Notes under the pieces: generated by a model
Databases searched by the model: none
What the model saw: the letters and a program-made list of their open reading frames with translations, nothing else
Told to the model about the DNA's origin: nothing
Program-made: the position numbers and the translations under genes
DNA from: Lamellibrachia satsuma
Taxonomy: Eukaryota > Annelida > Polychaeta > Sabellida > Siboglinidae
Length of the DNA stretch: 64,000 bases
Direction of reading: 5' to 3'
Assembly: GCA_033239005.1 (NCBI GenBank)
Contig: BSQZ01000009.1
Coordinates: 695,501-759,500 of the forward strand
Part shown: positions 47,085-59,290 of the stretch, one piece after another
How the letters are laid out: every line of letters starts with the position of its first letter
Position numbering within the stretch: the first letter of the stretch is position 1

Positions 47085-47885
47085 ATCATGAAACCAGTCT
47101 TACTTTAAGGATAATGGTATGTAATTTGTGTGCCAAATTTCATGATCCATTCAGAATTCCTGGTGATTTAATTCTTCAGTGATATATGATTTTTGCACTC
47201 ACAAGGTATTCACGAATACATAACCAAGTGCTACACCACAATGTTAATATGATTCCTGATTCTTCAAACTTCTGTAATATCAATACTATTGATATATTGG
47301 TTATGTGTGCTAACTTTCATCTCTAATAGGACATTTCTTCATGCATTATGAACTCTAATATTCAATAATAGGTCATTCCACATCAAACCACTGGATGGTC
47401 CACACATTGTATTTTCAGAAGTTCAGATCTCTTCAGGATTTTTATCAGATATTCCCCAAATACCCAAATTGAACAAATCTAATTTTAGCTTTCTGGTCCT
47501 GATAGTTTCGGAGATGTAGGCATATTAAATGAAAATGGTCTCACTTTAAAGGTATGATATGTAATTTATGTGTGACAAATTTAATGATCCATTTGGAAGT
47601 CTGTGACGGTGAACTTTATTCTTTAATGGTGCACAGTTTTAACACCCACAAACCATTCACGTGTACATATCACAGTGTTGATATAATTCATGATTCTTCA
47701 AACTGGTGTCGTCTCAATGCCATTAATATATGTGTCCTCACTGTTATCTTTATGATAACCTTTTTGTGTCAACAATGGATTTTACATCAAATCACTGGAT
47801 AGTCCAGACTCTGTGTCTTCAGATCTCTTCAATATTTATACAAGATATTCACCAAATGTCACATGTTAGCTTCCATTTTGCAAGA
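47085..47885. repeat. two diverged tandem units of about 440 bp
   Basis: 'atgtaatttgtgtgccaaattt' / 'atgtaatttatgtgtgacaaattt' (47119 and 47559) and 'catcaaaccactggatggtcc' / 'catcaaatcactggatagtcc' recur with the same order and spacing. The source element is unknown. Confidence 0.75.
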
Positions 47886-48284
47886 TACCATCTGTGAAAC
47901 ATATTTTGTTTAAAGAAATTTTCTGGTGAAAACAACATTTCTGTACAAGAAACTACACATCCTAAGCTATAAAAGGGAGTAATTAATGTTCCAACATATT
48001 TTATGAATTGTGTATAAAAAATCAGGCTCGCAAGTGGTGTTTCAATTTCGAGAAAGCATAACTACAGTATTTACCATCCAAAATTCAAATTATATATTTA
48101 TACACACTGATAAATCATTAAATGTTCTGGAGTTACCATGTACATAAGTGTTAATTTGTACCCTTTATACACGGTACTATGCAAAACAGCAACTGTGATT
48201 TTACAAATATTCCAGGCTCTATCTGATTTAATTATAAATACAGTCAATTTACCCATAAGTTGATATTTTATCTTTGATTTAACA

Positions 48285-49900
48285 AGATTTAGCAATATTA
48301 GCCATCCAAGCCAAAGGCCCAGATGGCAAGTGGACAAGGAAGCCATATTGATAGTCCAACAATATTTATCTACGTGTAACCCGCCCTCCTGAGATATGTG
48401 CCAACATTGTTTTTAGACATATTCATGCTGCTAGCAGTTATACAATCTGTAGACAATTTGTTCCATTCAGTTATTGTCCTCTGTACGAAAGAGTACTTCC
48501 TGATTTCCAACCTACACTGATCCTTTACTAATTTTACCTCATGTCCTCTAGTTCTGCTATCTTTCTTGAGTGAAAAAAACATATTTCTATCAATATTTCG
48601 TACACATTTAATATCTTAAAAATTTCAATATGATCTCCTCTTAACCTCCTTGTCTCTAGAGTTGTTAAACCATATTCTTTCAGGCGTTCTTCATAGCTAA
48701 GGTCTCTCAGTCCTGGAGTAATTTTAGTTGCTCTCCTCTGTATGTGTTCAAGCGTATCTATATCCTTCTTACGATATGGTCTCCATGCTTGTATACAGTA
48801 TTCTAAATGAGGTCTAACTACTGCTTTATACATAGGTAAAATTACCTTTTTTGTATGTTATGTTTCTCCTAATCAACCCAAGAATTTTATTACCCTTTGA
48901 AGCTGCAATACCACACTGCTCTGAAACTTTCATATCAGAGCTTATTGTAACTAATAAGTCCTTTTCTTTTCTAGTAGTAGTACCCATAACAGTATCTCCC
49001 ATTTTATACTTAACACCCAAGTTCCCATGTCCTGTATGTAGCCATTTGCATTTCCAAAAACTGAACATCTGCCATTTCTCAAACCATTTCACTATTCTGT
49101 CTGGATCGTTTTGTAAATGTTGTTTAACACCATCAGTGTTAACCTTTCTAAACACTTTTGTGTCATCCCCAAATTTCAGTACATTACTTGTTATATTATC
49201 ATCTAAGTCATTGATATAATAAAGAATAATAAAGGTCCTAATCCTGATCCTTGTGGTAGCCCACTTAAAACTTATTTCCAGAAACTTCTCCATCTACTAC
49301 AACATGCTGTCTTCTGTCAGTCAGCCATTGTTCTATCCAGTCAATTATACCATCCCTGGTACTTTATCAAAAGCTTTCTGGAATTCTAAGTAGATAATAT
49401 CTAATGGCTATCCCTCATATATCCACTTGGTGATTTCTTAAAAAAAAAACATATTTGTTAAACATGATCTCGCTTTTAGGAATCCATGGTGAGATGAATT
49501 TAATAATTTATCCCTAACAAGGAATTCCACCATATGGTCTTTAATTAACCTTTCTAATAATTTACAAATTACTGACTTTAAACTCACTGGCCTGTAATTA
49601 TCTGACTTATTTCTTAAATCTTTTTTAAATAATCGTATGATGTTTGCTTCTTTCCATTCAAATGGAACAACTCCCTCTTTTAATGACAAGTTAAACACTC
49701 TTGCAAGTGGTATACTGATTTGACCTACTGTTCCCATTAGTAGTTTTGGAGGAATTCCATCCACTCCCGGTGATTTATTATCCTTCATTTCCTTTATTTT
49801 CTTAACTACCTTTTCTGGAGTTTTGATTAACGGCCCTAAATAGTCAGATTTACCCTCCTGAAATTTAGCATCTGGAACTGGTAGCTCTTCCATTGGATCC
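48285..49900 (-). mobile_element. diverged CR1 copy (second subfamily)
   Basis: Minus-strand copy from an altered 3' tail at 48285 to the start of the fingers at 49900. It shares order and most motifs with 53969-55867, but at protein level the two are clearly apart (for example [56 protein letters not shown]). It lies in the intron of the candidate host gene, antisense to it. Confidence 0.86.
48370..49893 (-). pseudogene. CR1 reverse transcriptase, diverged, broken
   Basis: Readings at 49893-49438 (fingers), 49293-48826 (palm to thumb), 48833-48534 and 48582-48370 (C-terminus) lie in shifting frames. The catalytic box reads KFGDDTKVF, with Gly replacing the usual Ala, and the motif A region near 49390-49370 has lost its frame. 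Not functional. Confidence 0.85.
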
Positions 49901-51000
49901 CTTCCATCACATTCTGTCCTGCAGCCTTGTGACCTGGCAAACTGTTATCATTCTCTCTCTCACCCATCAACCGGTCACCTTTCCCTCAATTTTGGGGATA
50001 AGAACTGCTGTACTAGAAGGTCACAACATTATTAATCTCAGAAACTACTAGGAAGTAGGAAGCTAAAATTTGAGATTTGTTCAACTGGGTATTTGGGGAA
50101 TATCTGGTAAAAATAGTGAACATTGTGCTCACAAAAAGGAAACAATTCCTTTGACGTGCCAGTAACGAGTAGGCCAAGTGGATAAATCCATGAGTAGGCA
50201 AAGAGAATGTAGGTATTAATTGGTCAGAAGACAAACTGAGAAACCCCTAATTAGCCAGAATTGGGCAAAATTGGGACTTGGGCAAAATTAGCATGAATAG
50301 TGTTAGTTACTTTTATAGCAATTGATGTTATTAAATGTGTAGTAAAGTGTTTTGAATGGTGCCTTCCATCAACTCAAGTACATAGACTTATAAAATAAAA
50401 AAATAACAGTCCACTTGCATCTAATCAGCAATTTTACCAACATAAATGTAACTGTAACTTTAATTAAATTGAAGTTTAAAGTTCATGAATTGGTGTGAGG
50501 TTAATATATTTTTATTGGGAAATATCTTAATTCATGGTAATGTAACTAAAAATATTTTTAGTTAATTGTTCCTTGTCTGATATACACACACTACACACAG
50601 CCTCAAATTCAAAACAACACTTGCACTGACAATTTGTTGTCCTCTAGTTAATTTTTTTTAAGTAGTGTTTGTATGTTTTAGTTGCATCACCTAATTATGA
50701 TATTATCTCAACAATGTGCAGTTATGCCCATTTTGTGGAATTACCTCTGCTTTTGAGGTATTTTCTAGAATGTTATTGTAAGGTGGCAGTAATGTGGTTT
50801 TCTCAAGTGTCATGAATACAACATTGTATTAATTAGCATGACTCATCTTTAAAACCTTAGTTCTTAGCCAGTCACTGGGTTCAAATAGCAAATTATCTAT
50901 GCATATTTTATATTTGAATATTTTCATTTGTAAAATAAAACACATGTGAACAGTAATAAATTTTTTAAGTAGATGATATATTTTTCATTTTATATTACAG
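49901..51000. other. unassigned sequence, probably intron
   Basis: AT-rich with no repeat family recognised. Ends in a good acceptor (tttcattttatattacag). Confidence 0.45.
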
Positions 51001-51268
51001 TGTCGCTGCAGCAGATGAACTTTGGGATGAGGAAACACATTGTCTTCAACTCTTGTTTGAAGACCGTTCTCACAGTGTGTATGTAGCATGTAGAGATCCC
51101 AGCTTAAACGCATTGAATACGATTGTGGGTACACTTGCTGTGAGAGAGCAAGCTTTCATGTACATGATCTTATATGGGCAAGGCAGCAGAGAACTGGAAA
51201 CATACCTACCGACAATTTCACAGAATCTTAACAAATATCAATTAAATCTATTTATGTTAAGTTCATAA
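51001..51268 (+). CDS. candidate 3' terminal host exon
   Basis: Preceded by a strong acceptor. An open frame in phase 2 runs AAADELWDEETHCLQLLFED, HSVYVACRDPSLNALNTIVG, LAVREQAFMYMILYGQGSRE and LETYLPTISQNLNKYQ to a TAA at 51266, overlapping the polyadenylation signal AATAAA (51267-51272). This combination supports a real terminal exon. The protein is not recognised. It is on the same strand as the exons at 44.5-46.5 kb, but the phases do not join directly. Confidence 0.5.
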
Positions 51269-51272
51269 TAAA

Positions 51273-51930
51273 CATATTGTATTTACTAAACATTCTATTA
51301 TAAATTTGCATAGAATATCATCTTGTTATGATATGTGTAATTTCGAAAGATAAGCAGATGCTGAGCTGCCCTGAGTGGATTTTGTTAGTCATCTCATGCT
51401 GATGACATTGCAATGCTTGTTCCATAAACTAAGGGGATGCAAAGATTTTTATGTTTCTTATACTCAAGGATGTGACACTGACAATGATATACTCTTTAAT
51501 AGAGTAAGGTCTCGGATAATGTTCTATGATTGATATTAAGCTTGGTGATGTAGTATTGAATGCAATTATGAAAATCTTGGACATAATTTGTGATGAAAAT
51601 TATATCAAATACAAAGAAGTCTTTAGTGGAGATGTAATATAGTTTCTACTCAGGCAATTCTACTTCTGTACAACGAAGGTGAAGAACAAGCTCTTTGCAA
51701 CTTAAATATATTGCAGTAAATTCCATACAGTGTATTTTTGTTTTGTTTTGCTAATTATAGAAAAGCCAATCGTGCAGCTTTTTATCATTTCTTATTACAT
51801 TGCATTTAGCATTTCGCACAGCCTACCTAGATGAAATGTAGTGCTACTCTTATGCTTGCTATCTAAGCATTGATTGTTGTAATATTCAGATTATAAAAAA
51901 GTATTAGTGCAAGCTGTTTTTTTTATGCAG
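51273..51930. other. unassigned sequence downstream of the terminal exon
   Basis: No repeat or gene found. It ends in a strong polypyrimidine acceptor (gctgttttttttatgcag). Confidence 0.4.
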
Positions 51931-52140
51931 GATATCTGCATCCACAAACAACTTTGTTCAAAGTACTGGAAACAGGTATGAGTACAACTCCTCTGTACTT
52001 TGCATGAAATGGGTACTTGCAGTTTATACACTCTTGTAATCTAGTACAGTGTAGTATTATTACATGTTTTATTGTTATGTTGACATGATGTATATTCCTG
52101 TACTGTTTTGTATGAAATAAAACTGATTGAATTGATGACT
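51931..52140 (+). other. possible alternative 3' exon or UTR
   Basis: An acceptor at 51930 is followed by a short open run (DICIHKQLCSKYWKQV stop), a possible donor at 51976 and a polyadenylation signal AATAAA at 52116 in 'gaaataaaactgattg'. It would be mostly untranslated. Confidence 0.3.
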
Positions 52141-52819
52141 GGTTGAAGTGATTAAAAATAATAAGGCTCTTCAATATATTACTTCATAAATTCCCTACTA
52201 CTGTAATTGGTGGTACTAAAACATGGATTAAATGGTGCTCTGTTTGTTTTTAAATGCTGTTTGTGTCCTAATAATTGGTGAGAGGTTGGCCCTCAAAATA
52301 CGAGGGAGATGGGATGTTGTTACCCCAGCCACATCCCCTCCTGACCACCTCAAGACAACTGAAATTGGATTGCGTAGACCTGTAGTAATCATGCATACCA
52401 TGTATTTGGAATAAAAAGATTTTCAATGAAAGAACAAACTAGCATTTTTACCAGGATGATTTATTAAAACAACAGTAGCACCATTAAAATAATTGTGGGT
52501 ATTCATTTGTTAAAACATAACAGTAAAATGCGAATGACAATGCCATGGTGGTTTACAAATTCAGTAACATGGGTTCATAGGCTAGGCATGGTGTTTATAC
52601 ACATAATTTTGCACAAGCTAACATGCTTACTAGCCAGTTTTGATATTTATTACCACTACTTAACTTTATGAATTATACAAAATTTTATGTAAACGAAATA
52701 AAAAAAATATCACTGGTATACTTGACAAACCCTCCCAGATGTGTTGTTAAACTCCCAGAAAAGAAGAAAATCCCAGATTGTAGGGTTTTGTGTGTAGTTT
52801 AAAGTTTCTGGTGAGCCTC
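52141..52819. other. unassigned sequence
   Basis: No feature seen. A short frame at 52232-52414 is not supported by anything else. Confidence 0.4.
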
Positions 52820-52990
52820 AATGAGAAGAACAGTTGGATGTTCCAAGAGGGTGCAGTTGGAAGTTTTTGGTGACCCTCAAGGCCCGTCAAGGTGGTGCAT
52901 TTGGAGGTCCCAATGTGGTGCAGCTAGAGGTTTTTCGTGAGCCTCAAAGGGGATGCAGTTGGAGGCTTTTGATGGGCCTGAAATCTCCTG
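52820..52990. repeat. minisatellite 'gtgcagttggaggtttttggtgagcctcaa'
   Basis: Four units of about 30-45 bp with changing spacers, e.g. 'gcagttggaagtttttggtg' and 'gcagctagaggtttttcgtg'. Each carries 'cctcaa' at the end. Confidence 0.8.
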
Positions 52991-53896
52991 GACTTCGAAA
53001 CTCAAGTTTTCAGGTGTACTACGGATTATTGCTATAGTATACTAGTATAGGTACGTAAACATGTCATGTAACTATCGCTCAGCAGACTTGTATTACAAGG
53101 CAACATTTTACGAATTGTGAAAACTATTCATTAATAATTTAGGGTAGGATTAATGTTCATGTATCATCCGATGTGATCGCAGCCAACCGAATTTGTTTCG
53201 AAGAATCAATCCACACAGCCACGGCAAGGCTAGGAAGTGTCCGAGACTGAGTGACCGTCCCGCGTATTTCCGTCAATCACAAATTGCATATTAAATAATT
53301 AATAACAACAATATAAAATACTGTTCACTATAATTATATTCATATAATGCATAATATACTAAATGTTCATAGTGTAAACACTCCGGCAATTCCTATGCCA
53401 TGGGCTAGCGAATTGATAATAACCACAGACAGATTAATTATTATTTATGTTGTCCTCTTCCAATAACTTGTCCTCGCATAAAATACTGCTCTGTCCGCGA
53501 TGCCGTCGACGGCCCCAACATCACTCTTGTACTATACTGTATATTAAATATAGTTTTTTTTTATCGTATTGAGACATCCCGTGTTCAAACAGAACTTTAC
53601 TGGTGTCCGCCTTCGTTTACATTTCGCAAGTCTTTATGTGACACTACCACAAAAAAGGCTAACAAAATATATACAACTTCCGGTCTCGCTCCGGTCTGCG
53701 TAAGTCGGCATCTGTGCATAAAGTTTTTAAGCAGACCGCATTTTTTGTATATATGTCATTCTTTGAAATATTCCAATGAACCTTTAGTATATGTTCTAAA
53801 TTAGTTTTACAAATAATGTTCCAACTTCACATCGTTGGAAAATCTACTAAATAAAATATATGCCCGGTCCTCTTAAAGCGGTCCGGTATGCACTTT
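52991..53896. other. unassigned sequence
   Basis: No gene. Near 53690-53740 and 53870-53890 there are 'ggtctgcg', 'gcagaccgc' and 'ggtcc-ggtcc' words related to 43965-44220. Confidence 0.4.
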
Positions 53897-53968
53897 TAAC
53901 AAGATTTAACAAGATTGCCATCTCGAACAACAAGTTCCAGATGGCAAGTGGACAAGGAAGCCATTGGC

Positions 53969-55867
53969 TTATCGAGAGTCCAACAATTTTCTCATCTTTG
54001 TGTAGCCCGCCCTTATCAGATATCTGTCAATTCTATTTTTAAACATATTCACACTACTAGCATTGACACAATCGTTTGGCAGTTTGTTCCATTCATTTAT
54101 CACCCTCTGTGAGAATGAGTACTTTCTCATGTCCAACCTACACTGCTCCTTAACTAATGCTGCTTTGTGTCCTCTGGTTCTACTGCCTTCTTTAAGTTTG
54201 AAGAACATATTCCTATCAATATCCTCATAACCGTTCACTATTTTAAACACTTCTATTTGGTCTCCTCTTAGTCTCCTGGTCTCTAGTGTTGTCAAACCAC
54301 ATTGTACTAAGCGACTTTCGTAACTAAGGTCTCGTAATTCTGGAATCATCTTAGTTGCTCTTCGTTGTATTCTTTCTAGCTTATCTATGTCTTTTTTACG
54401 ATATGGCCTCCATGCTTGAATACAACATTCCAAATGTGGTCTAACTATTGCTTTGTACAGGGGTACAATTAGATGTTTCTCCTTATACATGATAGTTCTC
54501 CTAATTAGGCCTAGAATTTGATTTCCTTTCGAAGCAGCAATCCCACATTGCTCTGAAACTTTCATGTCAGCATTAAATGTTACTCCTAAATCCTTTTCTT
54601 GTGTGGTTCTACCTAGTACAGCATCCCCCATTTTATATTCCTCGTCCATATTTCCATGTCCTATGTGTATACATTTACACTTCCCAAAATTGAATAACAT
54701 TTGCCATTTTTCTGACCATTTAACTAATTTTTCTAGATCATCCTGTAAACTTTGTTTATCTGTATCATTAGTAACCTTTCTGAATACTTTTGTGTCATCT
54801 GCAAATTTGAGTACTTTGCTAGATATGTCATCCTCCAAATCATTTATATATATTAAAAACAGTATAGGGCCTAACACTGATCCCTGTGGTACCCCACTCA
54901 AAACAGATTTCCAGTTTGAAAACTTACCATCTACTATTACTCTCTGTCTTCTGTGTGTAAGCCACTTTTCTATCCAGTTGATTACATCATTGCCTATACC
55001 ATGGGCTTTTAGTTTAAGTAACAATCTTTGATGTGGCACTTTATCGAAAGCTTTCTGAAAATCTAAGTAGACAACATCCACTGGTGACCCGTGATCTACC
55101 CACTTTGTAATTTCTTCTAAAAAACATAAGAGATTGGTTAGACATGACCTTGCTTTTAGGAATTCATGTTGAGATGTATTTATTAATTTATGTTTTATGA
55201 GGAATTCCACCATGTGGTCTCTAATTAATGTTTCAAGTAATTTACATACAACTGATGTTAAACTCACTGGTCTGTAATTTTCTGGCTTCGTCCTCGATCC
55301 CTTCTTAAACAGCGGCGTAATGTTTGCTTCTTTCCATTCTGAAGGAACTATTCCTTCTTCTAGTGACAAGTTAAATAAGTTTGCAAGTGGTGTACTAATT
55401 TGATCAACAATTTCCTTTAGCAGTTTTGGTGGTATCCCATCAACTCCAGGTGATTTATTATCTTTCATCTTCTTAATTTTCTTTGCTATCATTTCAGGAG
55501 TTACAAATAACTGCCCTAAATATTCTGATGTATTGCCCTCAAATTTAGTCAATGGAACTGGAAGTGAGCTGATATCTTCTGTGGTAAAAACTGAGCTGAA
55601 ATACTCATTCAGGACCTCTGCCATTTGGAACCCATCTGAAATTATGTTTTCACTGTTGCTTTCCAGTGGTCCGACCTTTTCTCGAACTTTCTGTTTACTC
55701 CTTACATAAGCATAGAAACTCTTGCTGTCATTTTTTATATTACCTGCCAATTTTTTTTCAAAGGTTCTTTTAGATTTTCTAATTTCAGAAGTAGCTAGGT
55801 TAAGTGCCTCTTTGTAGTTGGTGTAGTCTTCTACATTTCCAGTGTGTTTATAGACCTTCCACAGCAT
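53969..55867 (-). CDS. CR1 ORF2, reverse transcriptase segment (632 codons open)
   Basis: Copies element RNA at the nicked target. The N-terminal linker reads LWKVYKHTGNVEDYTNYKEA, then SKQKVREKVGPLESNSENII. Fingers: KSPGVDGIPPKLLKEIVDQI; FKKGSRTKPENYRPVSLTSV. Palm: VVYLDFQKAFDKVPH (motif A, residues about 270-285), LSGVPQGSVLGPILFLIYIN and FADDTKVFRKV with the catalytic Asp pair (about 360). Thumb: KWSEKWQMLFNFGKCKCIHI. C-terminus: [20 protein letters not shown] ... KLPNDCVNASSVNMFKNRID, a domain shared by CR1 copies. The frame begins inside ORF2, so the endonuclease upstream is separated by a frameshift. As a stand-alone protein it would lack it. Confidence 0.9.
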   Translation of the reverse strand: MLWKVYKHTGNVEDYTNYKEALNLATSEIRKSKRTFEKKLAGNIKNDSKSFYAYVRSKQKVREKVGPLESNSENIISDGFQMAEVLNEYFSSVFTTEDISSLPVPLTKFEGNTSEYLGQLFVTPEMIAKKIKKMKDNKSPGVDGIPPKLLKEIVDQISTPLANLFNLSLEEGIVPSEWKEANITPLFKKGSRTKPENYRPVSLTSVVCKLLETLIRDHMVEFLIKHKLINTSQHEFLKARSCLTNLLCFLEEITKWVDHGSPVDVVYLDFQKAFDKVPHQRLLLKLKAHGIGNDVINWIEKWLTHRRQRVIVDGKFSNWKSVLSGVPQGSVLGPILFLIYINDLEDDISSKVLKFADDTKVFRKVTNDTDKQSLQDDLEKLVKWSEKWQMLFNFGKCKCIHIGHGNMDEEYKMGDAVLGRTTQEKDLGVTFNADMKVSEQCGIAASKGNQILGLIRRTIMYKEKHLIVPLYKAIVRPHLECCIQAWRPYRKKDIDKLERIQRRATKMIPELRDLSYESRLVQCGLTTLETRRLRGDQIEVFKIVNGYEDIDRNMFFKLKEGSRTRGHKAALVKEQCRLDMRKYSFSQRVINEWNKLPNDCVNASSVNMFKNRIDRYLIRAGYTKMRKLLDSR

Positions 55868-56860
55868 CTGTTTGTGAGCAATTTTTCTTTTGACAGGTGT
55901 TTTTTCCTGGATCTTTTCCCTTGTTTTCTTAATGGAATAAATTTCTCAATAATGCCCTCAATCTCATATTTTAAACAAGTCCAGCATTCTGTTGCTGTCT
56001 TGTTCTTCAGCAAATTATTCCAATCTATATTTGCTAGATATGTTCTCATCACTTTATATCTGCCTTTGTTGAAGTTCCTCCTCCATTGTTTTTATATGTA
56101 TTCCCTGTTTTTACTTTTATATTAAAATGGATTTGGTTATGGTCACTTGAACCCAAAGGTTCGTGTACTTTAACATTGTCAACTAATTCATTTTGAGAAG
56201 ACAAAATTAAATCTAACACATTCCCACCTCTGGTTGGTTCCAAGACATGTTGAGTAAGGAAACAATCCTGTGTTAGAAGTAGAAACTGATGGTCGTCACC
56301 TCCAGCACTCTCTAATGATTCCCATTGTATATGGCCATGGTTAAAATCACCCATTATAACACATTCTCCCTTGCTCACCTCCCTTATCGCCTTTTGTAAT
56401 TTTACATCTTCCTCTTGTCCTATGTTAGGACTACGATAAACTACTCCTATTGTTAATGTTGAGTTCCTGGTAACTATGTTACACCAAATTGCTTCCACAC
56501 TATCTGCTTCACTTTTCAGTGTAATTTCATATGCTTGGATAGATTCTTTAATATACAAAATTACTCTACCTCCCCTTCTTTCTCGTCTATCCTTCCTAAA
56601 CATTACATAGCCTGTCAGTGCTAACTCAGCATCTACTATATCTTCATTTGCCCATGATTCTGTGATGCCTATTACATGAGGATCAATATCTGCTACCATA
56701 ATGTCTAACTCACTTTTTTTATTTACTATGCTCCTGGCATTTAAGCATACACATTTAAGTTCATTTTCTGAAATTATTGGTGAACATTTCTTTGGATGTG
56801 TATTTGTAGTAGTACTCCTTTGAGTTTTCTCTGTCAGTTCCCCCTGCGCATCTAGTTTAA
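55831..56860 (-). pseudogene. CR1 ORF2, endonuclease and linker, frameshifted
   Basis: The reading starts upstream of 56699 (CVCLNARSIVNKKSELDIMV is in frame with it) and carries the endonuclease motifs in order: NARSIVNK, IGITESW with the catalytic Glu, IGVVYRSPNIG, VIMGDFNHGHIQWES and SSDHNQIHF. It stops at about 56049. The following linker (MRTYLANIDWNNLLKNKTAT) lies in a second frame to 55831, and then the RT frame begins. Two frame changes would be needed to read endonuclease through RT. The nuclease part itself appears undamaged. Confidence 0.88.
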
Positions 56861-57473
56861 ATAATCTATGGTACCTGTGCCCTCGTCGACAACTCTGACA
56901 AACTCACACGCAAGAACTGCAGCGCCCTTCCCTGTCAGATGAAGTCCATCTCTCATGAAAAAGTCACCTCTTCCCACAAAGTTTAACCACATGTCTACGA
57001 AGCCTACTCCCTCCTCCATACATACCTTCTGTACCTGTGTGTTGATCGCCATCCTTCTACAGTTCCTATATTCCTCACCCCTGCCTCCCATTATTGGTAA
57101 TATCCCCGACAATACGATCTGCCCAACTCGTGCCTCTTTAAGTGTCTTAATCAACCTCCTGTACTTACTAACGATGGCTGACGTTCCCTCTGCTCTCCTC
57201 GGTCTCACCACCTCTGCTCTCATCATTCTCACCACCTCTGTTCACTTCTGTCTCACCCTGCCCTGTCATCATCAAAATCATACGCCTTAGCTCAATCACC
57301 TGCTCCTGCAGATATTTCACTGTAGTACACCCCCTACACACGAAATGGAAATCATCCGCCTGCACCTCCGCCCACGAATTTACACACCCGGACTTTGCAA
57401 AGTCTATCCAGCTGTCGCAGCTAGAACATATCAAATTACGTTTTGCCTTTACTTGGCGTTTGCACGGCGCCAT
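56852..57473 (-). pseudogene. CR1 ORF1: zinc finger and SGNH esterase
   Basis: Starts at 57473 with MAPCKRQVKAKRNLICSSCD and a PHD-like Cys/His cluster (C-X2-C, then C-x-S-W ... C-X2-C at residues about 16-50), likely for nucleic acid or protein binding. A coiled segment follows (EQVIELRRMILMM). Near 57200 the frame changes, and the second part (57235-56852) reads VGQIVLSGILPIMGGRGEEY and FFMRDGLHLTGKGAAVLACE, where D-G-L-H is the Asp-His block of SGNH hydrolases. It ends at a TAG at 56852, just before ORF2. Confidence 0.84.
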
Positions 57474-57489
57474 GTTAGAAATTAAATTT

Positions 57490-57960
57490 GTATTTGTTTA
57501 TAATCCGTTTATAATCAATTTATACTAGGTAGTCTTCACAAAGACTGTTTTTGTGTTGTAATACACACTTTATAGTATGTTACTTATGTCTTAATTAAAT
57601 TTACAGCTACTGCCTTGCAACTTACTTTCTATGTAACAGCTGACTAACAAAACGTAATATCGCTCGCGCTAACGAAATTTCAGTGACCTTATTTAAATAA
57701 CACTGAATTACTACCTACGGCTAACTTTTAACAATAAATGTTGCTAAAACAAAATATTCAGGTTTTCAATATTTAATATGTACTAAATTATTTACAATAA
57801 TATTATGTCTCGTATTATGTAACCAATCAACTGAAAACAACAACCCTTAATTATCGCTCGCGCTACCGAGTCCTCGGAGACCTACGATATAAACTACCCT
57901 AAATTACTTCTATAGCTAAATTTTAACAGCAACTATTGACTAAACAAGGACTCTTGTAAG
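57490..57960 (-). promoter_or_regulatory. CR1 5' UTR with two promoter-like monomers
   Basis: Two diverged tandem units of about 194 bp share 'atcgctcgcgctaacgaa' / 'atcgctcgcgctaccgag' (57659 and 57853) and 'ctaacttttaacaataaatg' / 'ctaaattttaacagcaacta'. Tandem 5' UTR units supply the promoter in several LINEs, which is the likely role here. Confidence 0.6.
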
Positions 57961-58119
57961 TTTATGTTTAATATACACGCAATAATAATACTTATCCGAT
58001 CAATATTCCACGCTTTAGACAAATATAAAATCCACCAAATTCAATCCCGTGTTCTCCTCAAGATTTCCCAAGATGCACCACTTGCAGCCACTGGTCGACG
58101 TATACTGCCTTTAGACTTA

Positions 58120-58830
<711 letters not shown>

Positions 58831-58866
58831 ATGGCGGATGACAAAAGGCGCGCAAAATTACGACGG
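58831..58866 (+). other. possible 5' coding exon of the pogo-like gene
   Basis: ATGGCGGAT start (MADDKRRAKLRR) followed by a donor GTATGT at 58867, inside a short CpG-containing stretch. Its phase does not join the HTH exon at 59216 with the acceptors I see, so this stays tentative. Confidence 0.25.
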
Positions 58867-59290
58867 TATGTGTTTTTACCCATAAAATATTTTTGGGTAA
58901 ATCTAGCGTTTTGTTGTTTTCGTTCTACATCTACATTACTAACCTATTGTCAATAACGGATAATAGTTCTGCCAATGCCTGAAACCTGGCACACGCTGGT
59001 CTACTTTTTAGAAAACAATTATTTTGTGTGTATGATTGTGATTTGTGATCAGGCACCCATGAGTCGGGACGCATGTTCAATATGGCATTCTAAAATTGTC
59101 TGAGTATTTATATATGATCCATTAGGGTTAATATTTAGTTTAGGGCCAGTATTGGAGCGGTCGTTATTTATCACGCTCAACTGTAAAATAGTAAAAAGTG
59201 CACTGAATAGCTGAGATGAAAGACGTCATTCACGATGTAATTGAAAATCAACGGTTCACTAGAAGCGTGGCGAAGGATTTTGATGTAAAC

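Larger units (their letters stand above)
53897..57960 (-). mobile_element. nearly full-length CR1-like LINE
   Basis: About 4.06 kb on the minus strand. From the 5' end: a doubled 5' UTR monomer, ORF1 (zinc finger, SGNH esterase), ORF2 (apurinic-type endonuclease, RT), a short 3' UTR and a tail with two 'aatcttgtta' repeats at 53897-53918. ORF1 with an esterase is typical of the CR1/L2 group. It is the youngest-looking of five CR1 copies: the RT part is intact, with only two or three frame breaks elsewhere. The other copies at 1.3, 30.2, 30.5 and 48.3 kb are 5'-truncated or deleted relative to it. Confidence 0.92.

Noticed and set aside
54564..55031. Plus-strand 155-codon frame opposite the CR1 RT (similar frames at 1997, 31176 and 48851)
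   Set aside because: It recurs antisense in each CR1 copy because the RT codons leave that frame open. It has no independent support.
58831..58866. Confident first exon of the pogo-like gene
   Set aside because: Start and donor look good, but no acceptor upstream of 59216 gives a matching phase. It is kept only as a low-confidence entry.
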